Shown here one piece after another: positions 57,834 to 64,000 of a DNA stretch of 64,000 nucleotides; positions within the stretch are counted from its first letter, which is position 1; every line of letters begins with the position of its first letter. The notes under the pieces are model-generated. The model worked only from the letters and a program-made list of their open reading frames with translations, did not search any database and had not been told where the DNA came from. This DNA is from Holophaga sp. (GTDB taxonomy: Bacteria; Acidobacteriota; Holophagae; Holophagales; Holophagaceae): NCBI GenBank assembly GCA_031292735.1, contig JARLGP010000003.1, positions 1 through 64,000 on the forward strand, read 5' to 3'. The position numbers were made by a program, and so were the translations under genes.

Positions 57834-57874
57834 ACCGTCTGGACGGTATTTTTTTAAAAGACCGGCTGGACGGT
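57834..57874. promoter_or_regulatory. twin palindromic operators before TetR gene
   Basis: GACCGTCTGGACGGT (57833-57847, arms ACCGTC/GACGGT perfect) and GACCGGCTGGACGGT (57860-57874, one arm mismatch) are tandem copies 27 bases apart, each preceded by AAA. They lie 28-70 bases upstream of the TetR start, so autorepression of the TetR-efflux unit is likely. Confidence 0.65.
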
Positions 57875-57901
57875 TTGATGCTGGGATGGAATGATGTGGC
57901 C

Positions 57902-58468
57902 ATGACCAAGCGAGACATCAATACCCGTGACCTGCTGCTCTCCGCAGCCTGCGCCATTCTCATGGAAGGGCAGGAAGTCCTCACTCTGGATGCCGTCGCA
58001 AAGCGGTCGGGAATCAGCAAGGGCGGGCTTCTGCATCACTTCCCCAGCAAGGATGCGCTGGTCGAGGGAACCGTGGCGGAACTGATCCGGCAATTCACGC
58101 TGCTCTCAGACCGGATCCAGATGGAAAGCCCTTCCGAAGCTGGGCCGTTGGGGGAGCTGAAGGCCTATATCAACGCCGGCCTGGAACCCAAGCTGCGGAA
58201 CTCGACCGCAGACTTCGCCCAAGGGCTGATCCGGCTCTATGGTTCGGACTACCACAAGGAAACGCCATTCCTGGATCCCTGGCGGAAACTCTTCTCCAAG
58301 AGGCTGTCCCAAATCCGGCAGACCGGAGACCTGGACGAATTCGCCAAGGCTGCGGTGGTCACCCTCGTCATCGAAAGCTTTGTAATGATTGATGTTTTCA
58401 AGCTGATTGAATTCAGCGACCAGGAAATTGCCGCCATCAAACGTGAACTGTTGACTCGTTTCGGTTAA
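57902..58468 (+). CDS. TetR-family regulator of an RND efflux operon
   Basis: A 188-residue repressor. The N-terminal HTH reads DAVAKRSGISKGGLLHHFPSKDAL; the C-terminal domain is all-helical, with the TetR_C_6-like closing LGELKAYINAGLEPKLRNS segment. Followed 58 bp later by the membrane-fusion and RND genes, and preceded by two palindromic operators. An in-frame ATG 24 bases upstream is an alternative start. Confidence 0.88.
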   Translation: MTKRDINTRDLLLSAACAILMEGQEVLTLDAVAKRSGISKGGLLHHFPSKDALVEGTVAELIRQFTLLSDRIQMESPSEAGPLGELKAYINAGLEPKLRNSTADFAQGLIRLYGSDYHKETPFLDPWRKLFSKRLSQIRQTGDLDEFAKAAVVTLVIESFVMIDVFKLIEFSDQEIAAIKRELLTRFG

Positions 58469-58526
58469 TAGCAGCCATTCAACATTCCATCCAATCATGC
58501 CCCTCAATGAGGGCAGGGAGAGGTCT

Positions 58527-59630
58527 ATGTCCGTGCGGATCTGGGTATCACTGGCCATCCTGGCGGCCGCGCTTGGGTGCGGAGCGCGAAACACCTCGCA
58601 ACCCGAACCCGTCCGCTGGGTCCGGGTTGCGTTTCCGGAAGTGAAACAGCAGCCGGAGTCCTATCCTTTGAGCGGGACGGTGGTGCCGCAGGGGGCTGCC
58701 CAGACGCTTTCTTTCCTGGTTCCGGGCCGGGTGGTGAAGGTGGGGCCCCGGGAAGGGGAATGCATCCGGAAGGGGCAGGTGCTGGCCAACCTTGACCCGA
58801 TCAGCTATGCCGCCGGCCTGCAGGCGGCGGCCGCCCAGGCCCGGTCGGCCCAGGCGGCCGCTGCCCGCGCCCATGATGAATTCCAGCGGATGAATATCAT
58901 CCATGACCGGCAGAGTCTGGCCGACAATGACTTCCTGAAATTCCAACTGGCAGACCAGGCTGCGCGGGAACAGCTGGTCCAGGCCCAGGCCAATGAACAG
59001 GTCGTCCGCAAATCCCTTTCCGACACCAGCCTGAGGACGCTTGTGGGGGGCGTGGTCACGCGCCGCTCGGTGGAGCCGGGTGTCATGGTCGCCGCTGGGC
59101 AGCCGGCCTTCGAGATCGCCCAACTGGATCCGGTGGAAATCCAGATCGGAATCCCCGAGAACCTGGTCGGCGCCCTGAAGGTCGGCCAGCGGGCGACCGT
59201 GACCCTGTCAGCGTTGCCCACTGCCAAGTTCGAAGGCAAGCTGCGGGTGATCAACGCAGCCGTGGATCCCGGCAGCCGGACCTACATGGCCCGCATCACC
59301 GTCAAGAATCCCGAGGGCGTCCTTCATCTGGGCATGATTGCCGAGGCTCGGATCCAGGGGAGCCGCCAGGAGCGCATGGTGCTCGTCCCCTACGACGCGA
59401 TCGTCAAGGATCCCCAGGGGGCCGCGATGGTGTTCGAGTTCCGGCCCGGCGAGAAACGCGTGGTGGCTCGCCGGGTCACCCTGGGAGCGCTGGAGGGCAA
59501 GCTGGTCCAGGTGCGATCAGGCGTCGATCCTGAAACGCAGCTGGTGGTGGCCGGCCAGCACTACCTGCGGGACGGTGCTTCAGCACAGGTTGAGACCACG
59601 AACGCACCGACCCGGACTGGAGCGAACTGA
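58527..59630 (+). CDS. RND efflux periplasmic adaptor (membrane-fusion protein)
   Basis: A 367-residue lipoprotein (lipobox AALGC) with the HlyD/AcrA layout: lipoyl half GRVVKVGPREGECIRKGQVLANLDP, a helical hairpin (about 90-150), the second lipoyl half TLVGGVVTRRSVEPGVMVAAGQPAFEI split by the hairpin, then beta-barrel and membrane-proximal domains. GGGAGAGG precedes the ATG at 58527. Bridges the RND pump encoded 3 bp downstream to the outer-membrane channel. Confidence 0.92.
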   Translation: MSVRIWVSLAILAAALGCGARNTSQPEPVRWVRVAFPEVKQQPESYPLSGTVVPQGAAQTLSFLVPGRVVKVGPREGECIRKGQVLANLDPISYAAGLQAAAAQARSAQAAAARAHDEFQRMNIIHDRQSLADNDFLKFQLADQAAREQLVQAQANEQVVRKSLSDTSLRTLVGGVVTRRSVEPGVMVAAGQPAFEIAQLDPVEIQIGIPENLVGALKVGQRATVTLSALPTAKFEGKLRVINAAVDPGSRTYMARITVKNPEGVLHLGMIAEARIQGSRQERMVLVPYDAIVKDPQGAAMVFEFRPGEKRVVARRVTLGALEGKLVQVRSGVDPETQLVVAGQHYLRDGASAQVETTNAPTRTGAN

Positions 59631-59633
59631 GCC

Positions 59634-62600
59634 ATGAAACGCGCCATCCAGTTCTTCCTGAGGTATCCCGTCGTCACCCTGGTGGTGGCCGCCCTGGCCG
59701 CCGTTGTGGGCCTCCATGCCTTGCTGCATATGCCCAGGATGGAGGATCCCAGCATCACCAACCGGACCGGATTGGTGATCGCCGCCTATCCGGGGGCGAC
59801 GACCGAGCAGGTCGAGCAGCAGGTCACCCGGCCCATCGAGTCGCACCTCTTCCAGTTCCCGGAAATCCGCAAGAGCAAGACCTTCGCCACCAGCCGCCCC
59901 GGACTGGTCATCCTCAATGTGGAGCTGGAAGATCACGTCCAGCAGCCCGATGTCTTCTGGGCCAAACTCCGGGCGGAACTGGAGCTGACCCGGGCCACGG
60001 AACTTCCCCAAGGGGTCATGGGGCCGATGGTGGACTCCGAATTCGGGGAAACCGTGGCCATGCTCATCGCCATCCATGGCGACCGGTATGGCTATCGCGA
60101 GCTTCGCGACTATGCCGACCAGGTGAAAGACCAGCTGCGAGCCATCCGCCAGGTGGGCCGCATCGTCACCTACGGCCAGCAGGCAGAACAGATCTGGATT
60201 ACCGGCAACCCAGGCCGCCTGGCCCAGTTCCCGGAAGATCCCGCTCACGTCATCGCGGCTCTGAACCAGAGGAACACAGTGGCTCCGTCCGGAAGCCTGG
60301 AAACTGCTTCCGGTAAAATCCCCTTCCGGACCCCGGGCTTGTTCGACACCGAAGCGCAGATCCGGAACCTCATCATCGACGTGTCGCCGGGCGGTCAACC
60401 TGTAAAGCTTGGAGACCTGGCCCAGGTCGAACGCCGCTACCAGGAGCCTGAAGACCTGGTCCGCTTCGACGGCCAGCCTTGCCTGCTGATCTCGGTGGAG
60501 ATGCAGAAGGGCGAGAACATCGTGGACCTGGGGGCGAGTGTCGCCGACGCGCTGGCGCGGGTGCGGCGCCAGTTCCCCTCGGACCTCAAGCTCGATTTCA
60601 TCGCCAACCAGCCCCAGGTGGTCGGTTCCCGGATGCATCACCTGGGCCTGGAATTCCTGCTGGCGATCGGGGCGGTCATCCTGGTGGCGGTGATTCTGCT
60701 CCCCATGCGGGTCGCGATCATCGCCGCGCTGGCGATTCCCGTGACGATGCTCGGCACCCTCGGCCTGCTCAACGCGATCGGCATCGAGCTGCACCAGGTT
60801 TCCATCGCCGCGCTCATCGTGGTGCTCGGCATCGTGGTGGATGACGCCATCGTCATCACCGACAATTACCTGGAACTTCTGGACCATGGGGTGCCGCGCG
60901 GCAGGGCCGCCTGGCGATCAGCGGCGGAGGTGTTCGTCCCCGTGCTCACGGCCACCCTGACGATCATCGCATCCTTCCTGCCCCTGTTGATTCTGAATGG
61001 GGATGTGGGTGAGTTCATCCGGGCCCTGCCGATCACCGTGGCGCTGGCGTTGAGCGTCTCCTTCCTGGTGGCCATCTGCCTCACCCCCCTCCTGTGCCGC
61101 ACGTTCATTCGGAAAGGCATCAAGGCCTCGGGCTCGCAGGCAGGGCTCAGCCTTCTGGACCGGATCCAGGCCTGGTACCGCAAGGCCATCGCCACGTTCA
61201 TGCGCCACAAGGCCTGGGCCGTGGGAGTCGGCGCCCTGGCCATCGCCATCGGGGGAGGCCTCTTCGCCATCGTCCCGGAACAGTTCTTTCCCAGCGCGGA
61301 ACGGAACCAGTTCGTCATCGACCTCTGGATGCCCGAGGGCACCAAGTTCGAAGCGACCCGGGGAGTGTTCCAAAGGATCGAGCAGCACCTGCGCGGGATC
61401 ACCGAGGTGGACCATTTCGCCACGTTCGTCGGGGACAGCGCCCCGCGCTTCTACTACAACGTCGACCCGCAGCAGTCAGATGCCGCCTACGGGCAGATGG
61501 TCGTCAATACCAAGGACGAGAAGAAGACCGAAGCCTTGGTGGGCCGGCTCCAGGTCGAGCTGGCTGAAGTCGCACCCGAAGGCCTGGTGATCGTCAAGGA
61601 ACTCCAGCAGGGGGACGTCATGGAGGCGCCGGTGGAGTTCCGGGTGGCGGGGGCGGACCTCGAAAGCGTGAAAGTCGTTGGGCGCCAGGTGGAGGACATC
61701 CTGCTCGGCCTGCCTGAATCCCGGTTCGTCCATACGGACCATTTCAATGATTCCCCGATCGTGAACGTGAATGTCAACCCAGAGCTGGCCAACCGGCTCG
61801 GCCTGAGCCATGCGGGCATCGCCGAACTGCTCGCCGGAGGACTGGATGGCGCCCCCGTCAGCACCTTCTGGGAAGGCGACCGGGCGGTGCCGGTGCTGTT
61901 GCGGATCGATGCCCCCCATCGCGGGAGTTACGGGGATGTCCGGGGCACCAGCCTCACCTCTCCCCTTTCCCAGGGGAACTTGCCCCTGGGTGCCGTGGCC
62001 ACCCTGAATCCGGGATGGCAACCCAGCCGGCTGGTGCGCAGGAACGGCATGCCGACGCTCACCGTGCGCAGCTTCGTGAAGCCGGGAAGCTGGGCTTCGG
62101 ACCTTCAGGCCAAAGCGGAAGACCAGGTTTCCCGGCTGCCCCTGCCTCCCGGGGTCCACATCGAGCAGGGCGGAGAGTTCGAAAACCAGGGAGAATCTTT
62201 CCCCTCGATGGTCGTCGCGCTCGGCATCAGCCTGCTGGCCATTTTCCTGGTCCTGCTGGTCCAGTTCCGGAACCTGGCGGAGCCTCTGATCATCATGACC
62301 TCCATCCCCCTGTCCATCTTCGGGGCCATGCTCGGGCTGGTGGTGACGGGCAACCCCTTCGGCTTCACCGCCTTCATCGGGATGATCAGTCTGTGCGGCA
62401 TCGTGGTCCGCAACGCCATCATCCTGGTGGACTACATCAAGGAACGGCGCCGGGCGGGAATCGCCATCGCCGAGGCGGCCATGGAAGCCGGAGCCCGGCG
62501 GCTGCGCCCCATCTTCCTCACCACCATGGCCGCGGCCATGGGGGTCCTGCCCATGATTCTTTCCGGCTCGAAGCTGTGGAGCCCTCTGGCCAGCGTCATT

Positions 62601-64000
62601 GCGGTGGGCCTCATCTTCTCCATGATCTTCACCCTGCTGGTCGTGCCGGTCATCTATGTCATCGTCATGGAACGGAAATGGAAGAGGATCCGGCCCGTCC
62701 TGGCGATCCTGGGCCTTGCGCTGGCTCCCAGTGCCCGGAGCGCCGAACCGCTCACCCTCCAGCAGTGCCTGCGGATGGCCAGCGAACGGAGTTCCGCCAC
62801 GCTCATTGCCGAGGCCAAGGTGGAGGAGAACCACCAGAAAGTGAAGGCGGCCCGCACGGACTACCTGCCTCAGCTGACGGCTGACTGGAACCTGAGCCAC
62901 ACCACCACCCAGGGCCTCATCACCATTCCGGCCGGAGGGCTTGGAAACCTCGCAGGCACGGGCCCCCTTCCCACCCAAAACGTCAGCCTGGACCAGGGTT
63001 CGAACAACCTTTCCTTCGCCAACCTCACCTTCGGGCAGCCGCTGACCCAGCTCTGGAAGATCCGGCAAAGCGACCTCGCGGCACAGCAGGACCTGAAATC
63101 GGCCCGGGCTGATTTGGACAAGGCCCGAAGCGAGATCCGCCTGGCTGTCCAGCAAGCCTATTTCGGGATCCTCATCGCCCGGCAGCAGCAGATCGCGGCC
63201 CATGCGGAATGCGAGGCGGTGGCGGCGGCCCAGCAGGAAAGCCACGCGGCGGTCCAGGCCGGCAATGCCCTGCAGGTCCTCAATCTGGGCTCAAGGGCCG
63301 GGCTGCTCCAGGCCCGGCAGAAGGTGATCGCCGCCAGACACGAGGAAGCCAACCTCACCGGGGAGCTGAAAGACCTGATCGGTTTCCGGCGTGATGAACC
63401 GATCGAGCTCTCTCCGGTGGACCTCCCGCCTCCGATCGTTCCGCCTTTGGAAGCGGAGGTGGACACGATGCTCCGGGACAACCCCGCCGTCCGTTCCGCG
63501 CAAGCGCTGCAGGAGAAATCCCTCGACGGGATCCGCCTGGCCAGGCTGGACTATGTGCCCGATGTGGGCGCCTTCGTGAAATACACCAATCAGAGTGGCG
63601 TCCCCTTCCTGAAAAGCGACTTTGTCAGCGTCGGGATCCAGGCATCATGGACCCTTTTCGACTGGGGGAAACGAAGCCATGTCATCAGCCAGCGCATGGC
63701 CGAGTCGGCCGAAGCCAGGGAGAACCTCCGGCTGACCCAGAATCGCGTCCGCCTGGATACGGAAAAGGCCTATCGGAAACTGGAGGACGCCCAGTGGCTC
63801 CTCGAAGCCGCCGACCAGGCCGCGCAGTTCCAGTCGGAGACGTTGAGAATCGCCACGGACCAACGCGAAGCGGGCCTCATCTCACCGGCCAGGCTCGACG
63901 AAGCCAAGGTCGCACTGGCCAAAGCGGAACTGGAGGCACTTCAGGCCCGCTTCGGCGTCTGCCTCGCTGGAGCTGAAATCGAACGGGCCCTCGGGAAACC
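59634..64000 (+). CDS. RND efflux transporter continuous with a TolC-family outer-membrane factor (3' end outside window)
   Basis: One open frame of at least 1455 codons without a stop. Residues 1-1011 are a complete HAE-1-like RND pump: 12 TM segments, two porter loops, and the proton-relay Asp pair in VVDDAIVITDNYLE (about 402-403). The frame then reads MERKWKRIRPVLAILG (from 1012, codon at 62667), LALAPSARSA and EPLTLQQCLRMASE: a good Sec signal peptide with a cleavage site after ARSA (1037), followed by a TolC-like OEP domain (helical hairpins, e.g. TFGQPLTQLWKIRQSDLAAQ). No ribosome site precedes codon 1012. Cleavage by signal peptidase could release the outer-membrane part. Confidence 0.88.
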   Translation, partial: MKRAIQFFLRYPVVTLVVAALAAVVGLHALLHMPRMEDPSITNRTGLVIAAYPGATTEQVEQQVTRPIESHLFQFPEIRKSKTFATSRPGLVILNVELEDHVQQPDVFWAKLRAELELTRATELPQGVMGPMVDSEFGETVAMLIAIHGDRYGYRELRDYADQVKDQLRAIRQVGRIVTYGQQAEQIWITGNPGRLAQFPEDPAHVIAALNQRNTVAPSGSLETASGKIPFRTPGLFDTEAQIRNLIIDVSPGGQPVKLGDLAQVERRYQEPEDLVRFDGQPCLLISVEMQKGENIVDLGASVADALARVRRQFPSDLKLDFIANQPQVVGSRMHHLGLEFLLAIGAVILVAVILLPMRVAIIAALAIPVTMLGTLGLLNAIGIELHQVSIAALIVVLGIVVDDAIVITDNYLELLDHGVPRGRAAWRSAAEVFVPVLTATLTIIASFLPLLILNGDVGEFIRALPITVALALSVSFLVAICLTPLLCRTFIRKGIKASGSQAGLSLLDRIQAWYRKAIATFMRHKAWAVGVGALAIAIGGGLFAIVPEQFFPSAERNQFVIDLWMPEGTKFEATRGVFQRIEQHLRGITEVDHFATFVGDSAPRFYYNVDPQQSDAAYGQMVVNTKDEKKTEALVGRLQVELAEVAPEGLVIVKELQQGDVMEAPVEFRVAGADLESVKVVGRQVEDILLGLPESRFVHTDHFNDSPIVNVNVNPELANRLGLSHAGIAELLAGGLDGAPVSTFWEGDRAVPVLLRIDAPHRGSYGDVRGTSLTSPLSQGNLPLGAVATLNPGWQPSRLVRRNGMPTLTVRSFVKPGSWASDLQAKAEDQVSRLPLPPGVHIEQGGEFENQGESFPSMVVALGISLLAIFLVLLVQFRNLAEPLIIMTSIPLSIFGAMLGLVVTGNPFGFTAFIGMISLCGIVVRNAIILVDYIKERRRAGIAIAEAAMEAGARRLRPIFLTTMAAAMGVLPMILSGSKLWSPLASVIAVGLIFSMIFTLLVVPVIYVIVMERKWKRIRPVLAILGLALAPSARSAEPLTLQQCLRMASERSSATLIAEAKVEENHQKVKAARTDYLPQLTADWNLSHTTTQGLITIPAGGLGNLAGTGPLPTQNVSLDQGSNNLSFANLTFGQPLTQLWKIRQSDLAAQQDLKSARADLDKARSEIRLAVQQAYFGILIARQQQIAAHAECEAVAAAQQESHAAVQAGNALQVLNLGSRAGLLQARQKVIAARHEEANLTGELKDLIGFRRDEPIELSPVDLPPPIVPPLEAEVDTMLRDNPAVRSAQALQEKSLDGIRLARLDYVPDVGAFVKYTNQSGVPFLKSDFVSVGIQASWTLFDWGKRSHVISQRMAESAEARENLRLTQNRVRLDTEKAYRKLEDAQWLLEAADQAAQFQSETLRIATDQREAGLISPARLDEAKVALAKAELEALQARFGVCLAGAEIERALGK

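Larger units (their letters stand above)
57384..57901. other. 518-bp region with minus-strand terminator and possible mobile-element remnant
   Basis: No supported gene. A minus-strand intrinsic terminator lies at 57440-57465 although no minus-strand gene is recognisable to its right. Frames on both strands (57490-57894 plus, 57426-57830 minus) are open but Arg/Ser/Pro-rich and unlike known proteins. The right end carries two TetR-type operators. Confidence 0.45.

Overview
The window is high-GC, densely packed DNA of a diderm heterotroph. The diderm evidence is a LamB-type porin, a second beta-barrel porin, many lipoproteins and an RND/outer-membrane-factor pump. The mix of a fused PTS protein, glycogen/pentose enzymes, chemoreceptors and a YjfB-like motility protein would suit an Acidobacteriota member of the Holophagaceae (Geothrix/Holophaga type). 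That placement is inference: no rRNA, tRNA or marker tree is available here. I see no CRISPR array and no intact insertion sequence.

Layout. 1-4.3 kb (-): overlapping rpiB, tal and alpha-glucan phosphorylase. 4.3-5.8 kb (-): a HAD phosphatase and a double PRC-barrel protein. 6-12.4 kb (-): a sugar operon of EIIA-HPr-EI fusion, PtsG-like EIICB, LamB-type porin and HAD phosphatase. 12.8-15.9 kb: an XylR_N/4VR sigma-54 activator between two lipoprotein genes, each preceded by a -24/-12 promoter. 16-22.2 kb (-): a five-gene operon of pepD, OPT peptide transporter, PqqD-like protein, GT4 glycosyltransferase and GH100-like glycosidase. 22.4-24.5 kb: motility-type small protein, LysR regulator, TauE exporter. 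24.5-25.6 kb: a likely imported block with a class A beta-lactamase and a metallopeptidase fragment, then gap (25.6-27.1 kb).

27-38 kb is an aldarate (glucarate/galactarate) island. It holds a GntR/FCD regulator, an Rrf2 regulator, and the minus-strand operon gudP-gudD-dapA-like-garR-garD. The operon ends in an unusual chemoreceptor whose C-terminal half is a TRAP-type (DctP) substrate-binding domain, predicted to lie in the cytoplasm. 38-45.7 kb carries three separately transcribed surface-protein genes: a porin, a metallo-beta-lactamase-fold lipoprotein and an alpha/beta-hydrolase lipoprotein. Each has a long leader containing the same two-part motif that also precedes the Rrf2 gene.

45.8-48 kb: a divergent aldo/keto reductase and AraC pair. 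48.1-54.1 kb: pstSCAB plus a lipoprotein acid phosphatase with an autotransporter-like repeat tail (phosphate scavenging; no phoU, phoB or phoR in view). 54.4-57 kb: a periplasmic binding protein paired with a chemoreceptor. 57-64 kb: a small winged-helix-like protein, a TetR regulator with twin palindromic operators, a membrane-fusion protein, and an RND pump that continues without a stop into a TolC-like protein running off the window end.

The most interesting items are the chemoreceptor-DctP fusion inside the aldarate operon, the RND-signal peptide-TolC continuous reading frame, the sigma-54 mini-regulon, and the repeated leader motif shared by surface genes and an Rrf2 regulator.
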